Positions 8,460 to 21,095 of a DNA stretch of 64,000 bases are shown in pieces (positions within the stretch are counted from its first letter, which is position 1; every line of letters starts with the position of its first letter). Under the pieces are notes generated by a model that was not told where the DNA came from, searched no databases, and worked only from the letters and a program-made list of their open reading frames with translations. Position numbers and translations under genes: made by a program. Source of the DNA: Fodinibius sediminis (GTDB lineage Bacteria > Bacteroidota > Rhodothermia > Balneolales > Balneolaceae); assembly GCF_900182555.1 (NCBI RefSeq), contig NZ_FXTH01000005.1, positions 62,001 through 126,000 on the forward strand, given 5' to 3'.

Positions 8460-9941
8460 TCAGGGCAATTCGGTAGTGCCGGTGAGATAGCGGTCGCATT
8501 CGCGGGCGGCTCCGCGTCCCTCATTGATGGCCCAGACAATCAGGCTTTGTCCCCGGCGCATATCGCCGGCGGCAAACACGCCCTCGACGTTGGTGTGATA
8601 ATCGCCGTGTTCAGCCTTGGCATTGGAGCGCTCATCGCGTTCAATATCAAGCTGCTCCAGTACGGGATTCTCAGGTCCCAGAAAGCCCATGGCGAGCAGC
8701 ACAAGATCCGCTTTCCATACTTTGTCGGTGCCGGGAATCTCGCGGGGCACTTTTCGGCCTTCTTCGTTGGTTGTCCATTCAATTTGGACCGTATGCAATT
8801 CTTTGACCCCGCCTTTGCCGTCACCCACAAACTTCTTGGTCATGATAAGGTATTCGCGCGGGTCGTCACCGAACTTGGCCTTGGCCTCCTCCTGTCCGTA
8901 GTCCAGCTTGTAGATGTTGGGCCATTCGGGCCAGGGATTATCCTCATCCCGGTGATCGGGGGGCTTGGGAAGGATCTCAAACTGGGTAATGCTGTTGCAG
9001 CCGTGGCGCATGGATGTACTTACACAGTCCGTACCGGTGTCGCCGCCGCCGATAACAATCACATCTTTATCCTTGGCGGAGATAAATTCTTTTTTGTGAT
9101 CATCCTTCAGCAGCTTTTCGACATTGGCATGCAAAAAATCCATGGCAAAGTGGATGCCATCAAGATCACGGCCTTCGATGTTCAGGTCGCGGGCTTTCGT
9201 GGCCCCGCCGGCCAGGATAACGGCATCATATTCGTCGGTAAGCTCCGGGGCCGGAAGGTCTGTGCCAACTTCCGTCTCGGTTATAAAAGTAATTCCTTCT
9301 TCCTTCAACAGGTCTACCCGGCGCTCGACGACCGTTTTTTCCAGCTTCATATTGGGGATGCCATACATGAGAAGCCCCCCAATGCGCTTGTCCCGTTCAT
9401 ACACGGTAACATGATGACCGGCCTTGTTGATCTGGGCCGCAGCTGCAAGGCCCGCGGGGCCCGAGCCGACCACCGCCACCTTCTTATCGGTGCGGTTTTC
9501 CGGTGGATGCGGTTCAACCCAGCCTTCCTCAAATCCTTTGTCAATGATGGCCTGCTCAAGGCTTTTGATAGCTACCGGCGTATCTATAAGTCCGAGCACA
9601 CAGGAGCCTTCGCAGGGAGCCGGGCAGGCCCGCCCGGTAAACTCAGGGAAATTATTTGTTTTATGCAGGCGGTCAAGGGCTTCTTTCCATTTGCCCTTGT
9701 ACACAAGGTCGTTCCACTCGGGAATAAGGTTGTGAACGGGACACCCCATGGTACGGCCCTTTTTATCTTCGCCCGTTTGGCAAAAAGGGATCCCACAGTC
9801 CATGCAGCGGGCTCCCTGTTCCTGAAGTTCCTCTTCTGACAGATGATCATGAAGCTGATCCCAGTCTTTAACTCGTTGGTTGGGATCTCTGTTCGGAGCT
9901 ATTTTACGCTCAAACTCCATAAAACCAGTTGGTTTACCCAT
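8460..9941 (-). CDS. gltD: Glutamate synthase small subunit
   Basis: Beta subunit of NADPH-type GOGAT, which passes electrons from NAD(P)H through FAD and iron-sulfur clusters to the large subunit. The 493 residues contain the N-terminal cluster ligands CMDCGIPFC and CPAPCEGSC, the FAD loop [12 protein letters not shown] (about residue 150) and a second dinucleotide loop [11 protein letters not shown] (about 300). The C-terminal segment [14 protein letters not shown] is typical. It lies 78 bases downstream of gltB and ends before the 8402-8433 hairpin. Confidence 0.96.
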   Translation of the reverse strand: MGKPTGFMEFERKIAPNRDPNQRVKDWDQLHDHLSEEELQEQGARCMDCGIPFCQTGEDKKGRTMGCPVHNLIPEWNDLVYKGKWKEALDRLHKTNNFPEFTGRACPAPCEGSCVLGLIDTPVAIKSLEQAIIDKGFEEGWVEPHPPENRTDKKVAVVGSGPAGLAAAAQINKAGHHVTVYERDKRIGGLLMYGIPNMKLEKTVVERRVDLLKEEGITFITETEVGTDLPAPELTDEYDAVILAGGATKARDLNIEGRDLDGIHFAMDFLHANVEKLLKDDHKKEFISAKDKDVIVIGGGDTGTDCVSTSMRHGCNSITQFEILPKPPDHRDEDNPWPEWPNIYKLDYGQEEAKAKFGDDPREYLIMTKKFVGDGKGGVKELHTVQIEWTTNEEGRKVPREIPGTDKVWKADLVLLAMGFLGPENPVLEQLDIERDERSNAKAEHGDYHTNVEGVFAAGDMRRGQSLIVWAINEGRGAARECDRYLTGTTELP

Positions 9942-10019
9942 AGTAGTTGATATACAATTTAGTTGATTTAATATATTTGTTGATGCGGCAGATCGTCTGG
10001 TCTGTTGTGCCTTCCGCAG

Positions 10020-13000
10020 TTATCGATTCTGAAGGAAGGCCTCCATTTCCGCCTCGTCTTTTTCAAGACCTTCTTGTTCAGCCTTTTCGATCGATTGTTG
10101 CATCTTTTTAAAGTCCTTGGGGAGTACTTTAACAAATTTGTGGATCATCTCATCCCACTTTGCGAGTACTTTCCAGCCCCGGTGACTGTCGGTGTATTCG
10201 GCGTGGCGGCGGATCATCTCGTAGACTTGCTCAATTTCCTCTTTATCATTGAGCTGCTCCAGCAAGACCCGGTCGGTGTTGCATCGCTTGTGAAACTGCT
10301 GGTTGCTGTCCAGGATGTAGGCAATACCGCCCGACATGCCGGCCCCGAAATTCCTGCCCGTCTCCCCGAGAACGACTACACGTCCGCCGGTCATATATTC
10401 ACAGGCATGATCGCCCACGGATTCAACGACGGCATGAAGGCCGCTGTTTCGCACACAGAACCGTTCACCTGCTTTTCCGCGGATGTAGGCCTGCCCACTG
10501 GTGGCTCCATAGAAGGATACGTTTCCGACGATAATGTTTTCCGCCGGATCGAAGCGGGCATTCTTTGGAGGATACAATATCAGCTTGCCGCCCGAAAGGC
10601 CTTTGCCAAAGTAGTCATTGGCGTCCCCTTCCAGTTCAAGGGTCATGCCGTTGGGGATGAAGGCGCCAAAACTTTGCCCGGCCGATCCTTCGAACTTGAG
10701 GTGGATCGTATCTTCGGGCAATCCTTTGGATCCATAACGGCGGGTGAGCTCGCTGCCGACGATGGTGCCCACCACCCGGTTCGTATTTTTGATGGGCAGG
10801 GTAGCACGGACACTCTTTTCGTTGGCCAGTGCCGGTTCACAGATATCCATGAGTGTCTGGATATCAAGAGCATTTTCCAAGCCGTGATTTTGCTTGATCA
10901 TGCATCGTGTGCCCACCTCATCGGCCCGGTCCGGGCGGTGCAGGATGGGGGATAGGTCCAGGTACCGGGCTTTCCAGTGGTCGGTTTTCGCCTGGACGAG
11001 CTTGTCAGTTCGCCCGATCATCTCATCTACGGTGCGGAAACCCAGTTTAGCCATGTATTCGCGGAGCTCCTGGGCTACAAACTTCATAAAATTAACCACG
11101 TAGGCCGGATCACCGGTAAACTTATGGCGCAATTCGGGATTCTGGGTAGCGATGCCCACCGGACACGTATCGAGGTGGCATACGCGCATCATGATACAGC
11201 CCAGCGTGATCAGGGCACTGGTGCCGAATCCGAATTCTTCGCCGCCCAGCAGGGCTGCGACAGCAATATCCCGGCCTGTTTTAATTTGTCCGTCCGTTTC
11301 GAGCGTTACACGGCTTCGAAGATCATTCAACACCAGCGTTTGATGGGTCTCGGATATCCCCAGCTCCCACGGAAGTCCAGCATGTTTGATACTGGTCTGC
11401 GGTGAGGCTCCGGTGCCGCCGTCGTGACCGCTCACCAGGATGACATCAGCATGCCCCTTGGCAACGCCCGTGGCAATGGTTCCTACGCCAACAGCAGAGA
11501 CCAGCTTTACATTGATGCGGGCATCCTTGTTGGCATTTTTCAGATCGTGAATCAGCTGTGCCAAATCTTCAATCGAATAAATATCGTGGTGGGGCGGGGG
11601 GGATATAAGTCCCACGCCCGGCGTTGATAGCCGTACATCCGCAATCCAGGGATATACCTTTCGTCCGGGCAGCTCACCGCCCTCGCCGGGCTTGGCTCCC
11701 TGGGCCATCTTGATCTGGATTTCATCACCCTGGGTCAGGTATTCGCTGGTGACCCCGAATCGTCCCGAGGCTACCTGCTTGATGGCGCTGTTCTTGGAAT
11801 CGCCATTCGGTTCAGGGGTATAACGGGCCGGGTCTTCGCCGCCCTCGCCGGTATTGCTTTTACCGCCGATGCGGTTCATCGCTATTGCCAGTGCTTCGTG
11901 TGTCTCCTGGCTGATGGATCCATACGACATGGCTCCGGTCTTAAATCGTTTGCATATTTCTTCGACCGATTCGACTTCTTCAATCGGTATGGACTGGGAT
12001 TCGTCGATATTAAAATCCATCAGGTTTCGCAGGCTTGCGGGCGGATCCGATTGTTCGTCAATCAGGTTCGAGTATTCTTTATAGAGTTCATAGTCGCCGT
12101 TCTTGGTGGCAAGCTGCAGGGTGTGGACCGTCTTGGGATTGTAAGCGTGGTATTCGCTTTCTTTCCGCCATTTATACTGTCCCCCTTCATCCAGAACCTG
12201 TCCGTTGGTGCGGTAGTTCGGGAAGGCCTCATGATGACGCATCTGAGCTTCCCGGGCAATGGTATCAAGGCCGATGCCCCCGATGCGGGAATCCGTCCAG
12301 GTGAAATATTTATCCACAAGTTCCTTGTCGAGTCCGAGGGCTTCAAAGATTTGAGCACCCCGGTACGATTTGATGGTGGATATACCCATCTTCGACATCA
12401 CTTTGACAATCCCCTTGACAACAGCCTTGTTGTATCCTTTCTGGGCTCGCTCGAAGGAGAGGTCAAGGTGACCTTCCCGGATCAGGTCGTGCAGACTTTC
12501 GTAGGCCATGTAGGGATTGACAGCTTCAACACCATATCCCAGGAGCGTACAGAAGTGATGTGTCTCACGCGGTTCCCCCGATTCCAGTACCAGTCCCACT
12601 TTTGTCCGGTTGCCCGAACGGATCAGGTGGTGATGGAGGCCGGCCACAGCCAGCAGGGCCGGGATAGGTGCTTTTTGACGGTTAAAGTCGCGATCAGAGA
12701 GAATCAGGATGTTAACGCCATCCTCAATCGCCTGGTCCGCGGCATCAAAAAGATTGTCCAGGGCCTGTTCGAGTCCCTCGCCGCCTTTCTTGACATCAAA
12801 GAGGATCGGGAGCGTTTTGCTTTTGAAGCCGGAGAGATTAATGTTCTTAAGTTTCGCCAGTTCCTCATTTTTGAGAACAGGTGTTTTCAACCGTATTTGG
12901 CGGCAGTTCTCCGGGGTAGTGTCCAGGATGTTGCCTTCAGATCCCAGGATTGTCTCCGTGGAGGTAATCAGTTCCTCACGGATAGGATCAATGGGAGGAT

Positions 13001-14579
13001 TGGTTACCTGGGCAAATAGCTGTTTGAAATAATTGTAAAGCAGCTGTGGTTCGTTGGAGAGCACCGCAATAGGCGCATCATTTCCCATGGCGCCTACCGG
13101 CTGCAGCATGTTCTCGGCCATGGGCCCCACGTTAACATTCAGATCTTCGTAGGTATAGCCGAATACTTTCTGCCGGTGTACAATCTCATCGTGGGAGATA
13201 CCGGGTTCATCCTGCTCATTGTATGGCAGGTCATGGAAATCAACAAGGTTGTCATCGAGCCACTCCCGGTAGGGATGTTCCTGGGCTATCTGATGTTTAA
13301 TCTCTTCATCGCTCTTGATGCGTCCTTCTTCGGTATCGATCAGGAGCATGCGGCCCGGCTGCAGGCGATCCTTGTATACAATGTTTTCCGCGGGGATATC
13401 AAGCACCCCGACTTCGGAAGAAAGTACGATCATGTCGTCGCTGGTCACATAGTATCGGGAGGGACGCAGCCCGTTGCGATCGAGCGTAGCACCCACCGTT
13501 TTTCCATCCGTGAATGCGATGGAGGCCGGACCGTCCCAGGGTTCCATCAGGCAGCTGTGATATTCATAGAACGCTTTCATTTCGTCGTCCATGCTCTCAT
13601 GTTTCTCCCAGGGTTCGGGAATCATCATCATCATGGCATGAGGCAGTGAACGGCCACTGAGAAGGAGAAATTCCAGGCAGTTGTCAAATTTTGCGGAGTC
13701 ACTTCCGTCTTCCTGGATAATAGGCCTGAGCGTATCCAGGTCGACATCGAAAAGATCGGTCGAGAGCTGAGCCTCGCGGGCACGCATCCAGTTTTGGTTG
13801 CCCCGCAGCGTATTGATTTCACCGTTGTGAATAAGATACCGGAACGGGTGGGCCAGCTTCCAGTTGGGGAAGGTGTTGGTGCTGAATCGCGAGTGGACCA
13901 GGGCCAGGGCCGATTCCATTTTGGGATCGGTCAGGTCCGGGTAAAAATCCTTGAGCTGTGTGGAGGTCAACATCCCCTTGTAGATAATGGTGCGTGAGGA
14001 GAGGCTGTTTATATAGAGATAGTCTTTATCCTGGATCTCGCTGTTTTCAATTCGCTTGGTAATCTTGCGGCGGATAATATAGAGTTTACGCTCAAAATCA
14101 AGCTCGGTATGGATATCCCGGCTGCGGCCGATGAACAGCTGCCGCACCGAAGGTTCAGCATCCTTTGCAGACTGTCCCAGGTAAAAGTTGTCGGTAGGTA
14201 CTTTTCGCCATCCCAGCACTTCCTGTCCTTCCTCTTCAACGACTTCCCTGATAATCTTTTCACAAGCCAGCCGTTCTTCCCGATCGGGCGGAAGGAAAAT
14301 CATTCCAACTCCATATTGTCCGCGCCCGGGAAGGTCGATACCCAGTCCCCTGCAGGAGTCGCTTAGGAAATTGTGGGGAATCTGCAGTAAAATACCCGCC
14401 CCGTCACCAGTATTCTTTTCACTTCCGGTGGCTCCCCGGTGGTCGAGGTTATGTAGAACAGTGAGTGCCTGTTCAACAATTTTGTGGGATTCTTTTCCCT
14501 TAATATTCACTACAAAACCAATTCCGCAAGCATCATGTTCATGGTGGGATTGGTATAAACCCTGATCAGAAGACATCAT
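10020..14579 (-). CDS. gltB: Glutamate synthase large subunit
   Basis: Alpha subunit of GOGAT that makes two glutamates from glutamine and 2-oxoglutarate. The 1519-residue protein begins with a short propeptide ending at Cys18 (HDACGIGF), the N-terminal nucleophile of the class II amidotransferase domain (to about 430). The central domain, the FMN-binding synthase barrel (about 800-1200) with the 3Fe-4S ligands [12 protein letters not shown], and the C-terminal GXGXG beta-helix follow. Two ATGs in a row open the gene. It lies 42 bases after thrA on the same strand with no terminator between, so readthrough from the methionine operon is possible; a weak TTTACA-N18-TAACAT match sits close to its start. 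Confidence 0.97.
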   Translation of the reverse strand: MMSSDQGLYQSHHEHDACGIGFVVNIKGKESHKIVEQALTVLHNLDHRGATGSEKNTGDGAGILLQIPHNFLSDSCRGLGIDLPGRGQYGVGMIFLPPDREERLACEKIIREVVEEEGQEVLGWRKVPTDNFYLGQSAKDAEPSVRQLFIGRSRDIHTELDFERKLYIIRRKITKRIENSEIQDKDYLYINSLSSRTIIYKGMLTSTQLKDFYPDLTDPKMESALALVHSRFSTNTFPNWKLAHPFRYLIHNGEINTLRGNQNWMRAREAQLSTDLFDVDLDTLRPIIQEDGSDSAKFDNCLEFLLLSGRSLPHAMMMMIPEPWEKHESMDDEMKAFYEYHSCLMEPWDGPASIAFTDGKTVGATLDRNGLRPSRYYVTSDDMIVLSSEVGVLDIPAENIVYKDRLQPGRMLLIDTEEGRIKSDEEIKHQIAQEHPYREWLDDNLVDFHDLPYNEQDEPGISHDEIVHRQKVFGYTYEDLNVNVGPMAENMLQPVGAMGNDAPIAVLSNEPQLLYNYFKQLFAQVTNPPIDPIREELITSTETILGSEGNILDTTPENCRQIRLKTPVLKNEELAKLKNINLSGFKSKTLPILFDVKKGGEGLEQALDNLFDAADQAIEDGVNILILSDRDFNRQKAPIPALLAVAGLHHHLIRSGNRTKVGLVLESGEPRETHHFCTLLGYGVEAVNPYMAYESLHDLIREGHLDLSFERAQKGYNKAVVKGIVKVMSKMGISTIKSYRGAQIFEALGLDKELVDKYFTWTDSRIGGIGLDTIAREAQMRHHEAFPNYRTNGQVLDEGGQYKWRKESEYHAYNPKTVHTLQLATKNGDYELYKEYSNLIDEQSDPPASLRNLMDFNIDESQSIPIEEVESVEEICKRFKTGAMSYGSISQETHEALAIAMNRIGGKSNTGEGGEDPARYTPEPNGDSKNSAIKQVASGRFGVTSEYLTQGDEIQIKMAQGAKPGEGGELPGRKVYPWIADVRLSTPGVGLISPPPHHDIYSIEDLAQLIHDLKNANKDARINVKLVSAVGVGTIATGVAKGHADVILVSGHDGGTGASPQTSIKHAGLPWELGISETHQTLVLNDLRSRVTLETDGQIKTGRDIAVAALLGGEEFGFGTSALITLGCIMMRVCHLDTCPVGIATQNPELRHKFTGDPAYVVNFMKFVAQELREYMAKLGFRTVDEMIGRTDKLVQAKTDHWKARYLDLSPILHRPDRADEVGTRCMIKQNHGLENALDIQTLMDICEPALANEKSVRATLPIKNTNRVVGTIVGSELTRRYGSKGLPEDTIHLKFEGSAGQSFGAFIPNGMTLELEGDANDYFGKGLSGGKLILYPPKNARFDPAENIIVGNVSFYGATSGQAYIRGKAGERFCVRNSGLHAVVESVGDHACEYMTGGRVVVLGETGRNFGAGMSGGIAYILDSNQQFHKRCNTDRVLLEQLNDKEEIEQVYEMIRRHAEYTDSHRGWKVLAKWDEMIHKFVKVLPKDFKKMQQSIEKAEQEGLEKDEAEMEAFLQNR

Positions 14580-14621
14580 TATTTATGTTAGGTTATCTTT
14601 ATTGAAGTTGTAAAAAAGTAT

Positions 14622-17030
14622 TTACTTAAGTTGTTTGGCCGTTTTCATAATATCACTCAGTACACCTGCAGCCGTTACTTCCTTGCCGGCACCCGGCCCC
14701 TGAATGATCAGCGGAGTCTGGCTATAGAATTTAGAAAAAATCTGAAAAAGATTATCCGTGCCCCGCAATTGGCCAATGGGTGAATCGATGGGAAGGGATT
14801 CTATACCAATGGAGATCTTACCATCAGACAGTTGTCCCGTATATCGAAGCGTTTCATTTTTACTTTTAGCTTTCTGCATTCGCTGATGCCAATAGGCGTC
14901 GTATTTTTTCAAGCGTGTAAGAAAGGCTGATTGGTTGACTTCTGCAAGTTCTTCCGGGATCAACGACTCCACCTGCAACTCGTCGCGTTCAATTTTGAGC
15001 CCCAGGGTGCGAGCCAGGGTCAGAAATTTGCGTGCCACATCCTCCCCGGAAAGGTCATCACGGGGATCAGGCTCGGCATAACCGAGTTCCCGGGCCTTGG
15101 TGATCGCCTCGCTGAAGGGGACATCCTGTTCGAGCTGATTAAAGAGGTACGTCATCGTGCCTGAAACAACGCCAGATATTTTTTTGATTTCGTCGTTGCT
15201 GTCCCGCAAATTTTCGAGCGTGGAAATGACCGGCAGTCCGGCTCCCACGGTTGTTTCGTAGCGAAAGGTGGCATCATTTCGCCGGGCTTCCGACTGAAGC
15301 TTGTCAAAGAAAGACTGCTCAAAGGTATTGGCCAGCTTGCTGGGCGTTACTACATGAATGCCGTTGGCAAAAAGCTGTGGATAAAGACGTGCCACCTCCG
15401 CACTGCCGGTGGCATCAACAAAGATGATATTATGCCTGAACGACTGGGTAAGCTTGTCAATGAGAATTTCCCAGTCTGTCTCTTCAGCCCGGGACCAATC
15501 CAGGTGATCGCCGCTGGCCTGCACCTGCAGACCTTGGTCATCCCAAAGGGTATGCTGGCTGTTACAGGTCCCCAGCAGCCGGAAATGCAGTTCCTTGGTA
15601 TCTGCTCTTTCAAGCTGTTGGAGCAGCGTCTGTCCAACGGCCCCGGTCCCGGCCACAAATAGATCGACCGTCGTTTTCTGGTGCTGCAGATAATCATTGA
15701 GCAGTCGGGCTGCCCGCCGTGCTTCATCTTCTTCGAACAGGAAAGAAATAAAGCGTTCGTCACTGTTTCTGCTGATATGCAGGGGGCGGAGATTTTTAGA
15801 GGCCAGCAGGTTCCATATTCGTTTGGTGAGCTGCTCGCCGTCTTTAAAATAATTGCTGAACTTTTTCACCTTGTAAATATCCTCTTTGATATTCAGCGCA
15901 ATGTTATGTTCTTCGGTCCAGCTGTGAATCGAGTCGCGCATATTCTCAAAGAGCGACTGAAGCACGAGAAAGCGCGCCGGTTCAAAAGAAGAGCTCCGGT
16001 GAAATGAGATCGCTTCGGGCTCCGCTTCGCCATCAAGGTGGCGGGTCAGTGTGTCCAGCAGATCAGATGCATGCTGGTCTTCAACCTGCAGCCGCGTGAA
16101 AGGCCCTGTAATGGTAATGGTTTTGAACGCGCCATTTGACTGGTGTGCGGCATTAATACGTGTGCCGGGATGCGATGGATTGTAGCTGTTTTTTACGAGG
16201 ACTGTCGTATCCTTGTCGTTGATTGGTCGTATGGTCTTGGGATGAATGACCTTTGCTCCATGCGCCGAAAGTTCGCCGATATCCGCGAAGCTGAGTTCCT
16301 CGATAGGCTGTGCCGTGGGGACCCAGCGCGGGTCTGCTGTTAAGACGCCATTTACATCCGTCCAGATTTCAAGATGATCCGCTTCTAGGGCATCGGCAAT
16401 AAGGCCGGCGGTATAATCAGAGCCCGACCGGCCCAGGGTTGTAATACGTTCTTTGGCATCCGATCCGATGAAACCGGTAATTACCGGGGTCGTCTCAGAC
16501 TGCTGCAAGAATTTGCGGGCCAGTTTCCGGGTAGGGCCCTCTTTTACTTTCGCCTGTCCAAAGGTGGAGTCTGTCTTGATGAACCGGTGCGCTTCAAAAG
16601 CTTCCGCCTGCAGTCCTTTGTGGGAGAGGGTTGCGGCAAAAATGAGGGCCGAAGCACGCTCTCCCACCGACAGGATGCGGTCTTTCCACGCCCTGCGGTC
16701 TTCATCTTTCAGTACCTGATCGCTGGCCGTCTGTCTTAGTTCTTCAAAAAGTTCGGTCAGCTCCCGCCGTGACGGGCTGTCCGGGCCCACCAGTTGCTCC
16801 AAAAGAGCTACATGCTTTTGTTCCAGGCGATGGATCTGCTGTTCGGCATCTGAAGGGGCCTCAGCCAGTGCTATAAGGGCATCCGTTACTCCTTTCAGCG
16901 CTGATACAACCACAAAAGGGCGAGCCGCCTGAGAGCGGTCAATGACCACCCGGGCCGCCTGTTCTATAAAGGCTGCATTCTGCAGGGATGTACCGCCAAA
17001 TTTTAGAATATGAATCGGAGATTGCTTCAT
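14622..17030 (-). CDS. thrA: Bifunctional aspartokinase / homoserine dehydrogenase
   Basis: Fusion enzyme for the first and third steps of the aspartate pathway to threonine and methionine. The 802 residues comprise the kinase domain (KFGGTSLQNA at the N terminus; GRSGSDYTAGLIA near 210), an ACT-type regulatory linker (about 310-450) and the homoserine dehydrogenase domain (GTGAVGQTLLQQL near 463; GVVSGTMTYLFNQL; GYAEPDPRDDLSGEDVARK). It begins 2 bases before the metX stop region ends, so metX and thrA are probably cotranscribed and coupled, supplying homoserine to MetX. Confidence 0.96.
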   Translation of the reverse strand: MKQSPIHILKFGGTSLQNAAFIEQAARVVIDRSQAARPFVVVSALKGVTDALIALAEAPSDAEQQIHRLEQKHVALLEQLVGPDSPSRRELTELFEELRQTASDQVLKDEDRRAWKDRILSVGERASALIFAATLSHKGLQAEAFEAHRFIKTDSTFGQAKVKEGPTRKLARKFLQQSETTPVITGFIGSDAKERITTLGRSGSDYTAGLIADALEADHLEIWTDVNGVLTADPRWVPTAQPIEELSFADIGELSAHGAKVIHPKTIRPINDKDTTVLVKNSYNPSHPGTRINAAHQSNGAFKTITITGPFTRLQVEDQHASDLLDTLTRHLDGEAEPEAISFHRSSSFEPARFLVLQSLFENMRDSIHSWTEEHNIALNIKEDIYKVKKFSNYFKDGEQLTKRIWNLLASKNLRPLHISRNSDERFISFLFEEDEARRAARLLNDYLQHQKTTVDLFVAGTGAVGQTLLQQLERADTKELHFRLLGTCNSQHTLWDDQGLQVQASGDHLDWSRAEETDWEILIDKLTQSFRHNIIFVDATGSAEVARLYPQLFANGIHVVTPSKLANTFEQSFFDKLQSEARRNDATFRYETTVGAGLPVISTLENLRDSNDEIKKISGVVSGTMTYLFNQLEQDVPFSEAITKARELGYAEPDPRDDLSGEDVARKFLTLARTLGLKIERDELQVESLIPEELAEVNQSAFLTRLKKYDAYWHQRMQKAKSKNETLRYTGQLSDGKISIGIESLPIDSPIGQLRGTDNLFQIFSKFYSQTPLIIQGPGAGKEVTAAGVLSDIMKTAKQLK

Positions 17031-17032
17031 CG

Positions 17033-18091
17033 TCAGGAAGAAAGCGTTGCTGTTGGTGTTTCCATTAAAAAGGGGGTAATAATATCATTCATCTGTTTAA
17101 ATTCCATAAGGAATGCATCATGCCCGTGAATGGATTGAAGTTCCCGGTACCGGGCGTTGGGCAGGAGCTGTGATAATTCGTGTTGCTCCTGGACAGGATA
17201 GAGCAGGTCCGAATCAATTCCGATGACCAGGGACGGGACGTCGACCTGCCCCAATACCTGTTCCGCTGATTGGCGATTACGTGCAATATCGTGACTGTCC
17301 ATGGCCTGGCTAAGCCGGACATAGGAAACAGCATCAAAGCGGTCCACCAGTTTCTGCCCCTGGTAATCCAGGTAGGATTCTACCTGGAACTGATCCTGGT
17401 CGTCTCCCTGCTGCGACAATCGCCCGAATTTGTTTTCATAATCCGTGTCCGACCGGTAGCTGATCATGGCTATCATACGGGCCAGTGCCAGTCCCCGGCG
17501 GGGCGGGTTTTCCGGGTTGTAGTAGCCTCCCTGCCAGTTGGGATCGTTATAGATCGCCTGGCGCTGGGTATGGCTGATGCCAATAGCCCACGGACGATGG
17601 GCCTTGCCCATGCCAATAAACACGGCTGCCTGCGGGCGATCATCCATGATAGACCATTCGAGGGCCTGCATGCCGCCCATGGAACCGCCAATAACGAGTT
17701 CAATACTTGGAATTTCAAGATCGTCGAGCAGCCGCTGCTGCATGCGAACCATATCCCGGATGGTAATCCTGGGAAAATCAATGCGGTAGGGTTTTCCCGT
17801 CTCGGGATTTATGCTGGCGGGCCCGCTCGTACCGTAGCAGCTGCCCAGTGAATTAGTGCAGATGATAAACTGCCGTTCCGGGTCAAGCGTGTTGCCCGGC
17901 CCAAAAAGACCGTCAAACCACTCGTCGACAGCTGTATTGCCGGTCAGGGCATGGCAGACAAGCACGACATTGTTCCGGGCTTTGTTCAGTTTTCCCCATG
18001 TCTGATAAGCTACTTCCGGTTCCGGAATCGTAAAACCCGATTCCGTAATAAAAGGTTCTGTTAGCTTGTGTTGTTGTACGCCTTTATTCAT
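17033..18091 (-). CDS. metX: Homoserine O-acetyltransferase
   Basis: Alpha/beta-hydrolase-fold enzyme that acetylates homoserine from acetyl-CoA. The 352-residue protein shows the oxyanion motif CHALTGN, the nucleophile elbow VIGGSMGGMQALEW (Ser) and the C-terminal catalytic Asp and His (GIDSDLLYP and IHGHDAFL). It sits between the OsmC gene and thrA in a SAM-riboswitch-led set and makes the substrate for the MetY encoded upstream. Substrate choice between acetyl and succinyl donors is not settled by sequence inspection alone. Confidence 0.94.
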   Translation of the reverse strand: MNKGVQQHKLTEPFITESGFTIPEPEVAYQTWGKLNKARNNVVLVCHALTGNTAVDEWFDGLFGPGNTLDPERQFIICTNSLGSCYGTSGPASINPETGKPYRIDFPRITIRDMVRMQQRLLDDLEIPSIELVIGGSMGGMQALEWSIMDDRPQAAVFIGMGKAHRPWAIGISHTQRQAIYNDPNWQGGYYNPENPPRRGLALARMIAMISYRSDTDYENKFGRLSQQGDDQDQFQVESYLDYQGQKLVDRFDAVSYVRLSQAMDSHDIARNRQSAEQVLGQVDVPSLVIGIDSDLLYPVQEQHELSQLLPNARYRELQSIHGHDAFLMEFKQMNDIITPFLMETPTATLSS

Positions 18092-18155
18092 AATAGCTGT
18101 TATCTGTCAGACGGTAAGAGGGAGCCCGGCGGATTCTAACACACAATATGTCTGA

Positions 18156-18695
18156 TTAGTTGACGAAACTGACGGTTCCTTCAACCGGTACGGGGTTTTC
18201 AATGATGTCCAAAACCGGACAATTCTTGAAGGAGATCTCTTTGAGACGTTCGAGTTTCTTTTTATCAGTTTCATCTGTTTCAATCTCAGTAACGATATTA
18301 ACATTGTTAAATCCGGAGCGTGCCTCATCCGACAGGTTCAGGAACCCCCGCAGGTCCAAATCGCCTGTTGTTTTTATTTTGACCGATTTTACATCGATGT
18401 CGAGAGCAAGGGCATGCGCCTTTATCACAATTTCCTGGCAGGCGGCCAACGCACCAAGTATGTATTCCACGGGTGTGGCTCCCCGATTGGTACCGCCCAG
18501 GCTTTCCGGCTCGTCGGAGATAAATTGAAATTCACGTATGTTTACCTCAGACTGCAAGCCTTCTTCGAGCTTTGATTCAGCCTTGAAGACGACATCCGCC
18601 TTTTCCGGGTTACTGCTTATTTCCTCTGCCAGGGTCTGTACCGCCTGCACAATCTTTTGATCCAAATGTTCTTTTTCTTGAACTGTGTTACTCAT
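18156..18695 (-). CDS. OsmC/Ohr family protein
   Basis: A 179-residue OsmC-fold protein. The two redox cysteines of the family are visible (LAACQEI near residue 85, and FKNCPVLD near 158), consistent with a thiol-dependent peroxidase or sulfur-handling role. The position inside a methionine/cysteine assimilation operon suggests protection of, or sulfur transfer to, MetY products, but this is inference. A perfect 9-bp hairpin separates it from metY. Confidence 0.85.
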   Translation of the reverse strand: MSNTVQEKEHLDQKIVQAVQTLAEEISSNPEKADVVFKAESKLEEGLQSEVNIREFQFISDEPESLGGTNRGATPVEYILGALAACQEIVIKAHALALDIDVKSVKIKTTGDLDLRGFLNLSDEARSGFNNVNIVTEIETDETDKKKLERLKEISFKNCPVLDIIENPVPVEGTVSFVN

Positions 18696-18727
18696 AAGTG
18701 ATTGATTAATTTACATTTTTTTAATGT

Positions 18728-18751
18728 GCCCTGCAGGTAATTCTGCAGGGC
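18728..18751 (-). promoter_or_regulatory. Intercistronic hairpin between metY and the osmC-like gene
   Basis: Perfect 9-bp inverted repeat GCCCTGCAG/CTGCAGGGC with a 6-base loop. On the minus strand it is followed by ACATTAAAAAAATGT rather than a T run, so it is more likely an mRNA processing or stability element than a terminator. Confidence 0.45.
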
Positions 18752-18774
18752 GCGATGTCGGGCTTTACCGCCGC

Positions 18775-20600
<1,826 letters not shown>

Positions 20601-20637
20601 TCAGTTGGTGACTTGTTTCCGGTTCATTTTATTTCCA

Positions 20638-20699
20638 ATAAAAAAGCCTCTTCCCCAATCCTGCTCCTGTTTCTGGAGAAGATTTTGGAAGAGGCTTTT
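20638..20699 (-). terminator. Terminator of the SAM riboswitch expression platform
   Basis: Minus-strand hairpin with arms AAAAGCCTCTTCC and GGGGAAGAGGCTTTTTT enclosing a second small stem. It lies about 30 bases after the aptamer and about 40 bases before the CoA-binding gene. SAM binding is expected to favour it and switch the operon off. Confidence 0.85.
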
Positions 20700-20729
20700 C
20701 AGTCATTTCGAATCGTCAAGTCTCTTTAT

Positions 20730-20853
20730 TTATCTTCCTCCGGACTACTGGAGCAGGAAGTAGCACCTTTCTCCCCACCACAAATATACAGTGAGATGAG
20801 TAAAGCGGTTGCTAAGGCGTCTTCGGGCCTGTTCCCTCAGCCTTTCTTGATAA
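20730..20853 (-). ncRNA. SAM-I (S-box) riboswitch
   Basis: Read on the minus strand, the aptamer has the diagnostic S-box core: TTATCAAGAAAGGCTGAGGG, then a GGCCC arm, GCCTTAGCAACC, and, after a variable stem, GGTGCTACTTCCTGC and a closing GATAA that pairs with TTATC to form P1. A strong terminator follows. Placement before metY, metX and thrA fits. The family is well established; the pairing was judged by eye. Confidence 0.92.
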
Positions 20854-20884
20854 CAATGCTCAGCAAATAACAAAGAACAGTGCA

Positions 20885-20922
20885 AAAAAAAAGCCCTCCG
20901 GGATTTTCCGAAGGGCTTTTAA
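20885..20922 (-). terminator. Terminator after the leader peptide
   Basis: Minus-strand hairpin AAAAGCCCTTCGG/CCGGAGGGCTTTTTT with a nine-base T run, 25 bases after the leader-peptide stop and about 30 bases before the SAM aptamer. It can act as an attenuator for the whole operon or as the end of a separate short transcript. Confidence 0.85.
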
Positions 20923-20946
20923 TTTGGTTCATTCAGATGAAACGAA

Positions 20947-21027
20947 TTAAGCCTCCGGATGTGTACAGGGCATACAAAGCCGTATAATGCACATCCAACA
21001 GATCATATTGCAAGCAACTCGTTTCAT
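20947..21027 (-). CDS. Short Cys- and Met-rich leader peptide
   Basis: A 26-codon reading frame with an AAAGGA ribosome site 5 bases before its ATG. It begins MKRVACNMICWMC and ends CMPCTHPEA. Five codons are Cys and four are Met (including the start). A promoter lies 27 bases upstream and a rho-independent terminator begins 25 bases after the stop; the SAM-I riboswitch of the methionine operon follows. This is the layout of a translation-sensing attenuator for cysteine and methionine, but no such leader is known to me for this operon. It could also be an independent small peptide. The call rests on composition, ribosome site and context. Confidence 0.55.
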   Translation of the reverse strand: MKRVACNMICWMCIIRLCMPCTHPEA

Positions 21028-21053
21028 GGGTATCCTTTTATAAATTCAAGGCT

Positions 21054-21082
21054 AACATAATTGTTTTTTGCAAACGATACAA
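21054..21082 (-). promoter_or_regulatory. Promoter of the leader peptide and methionine operon
   Basis: On the minus strand TTGTAT (21077-21082) and TATGTT (21054-21059) are 17 bp apart, giving a start site about 20 bases before the leader ATG. The -10 region also resembles the TAnnTTTG element of Bacteroidota. Confidence 0.5.
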
Positions 21083-21095
21083 GTATAAAAATAGG

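Noticed and set aside
8442-9839. 465-codon plus-strand frame opposite gltD
   Set aside because: gltD on the other strand has all cluster and dinucleotide motifs; the opposite frame shows none.
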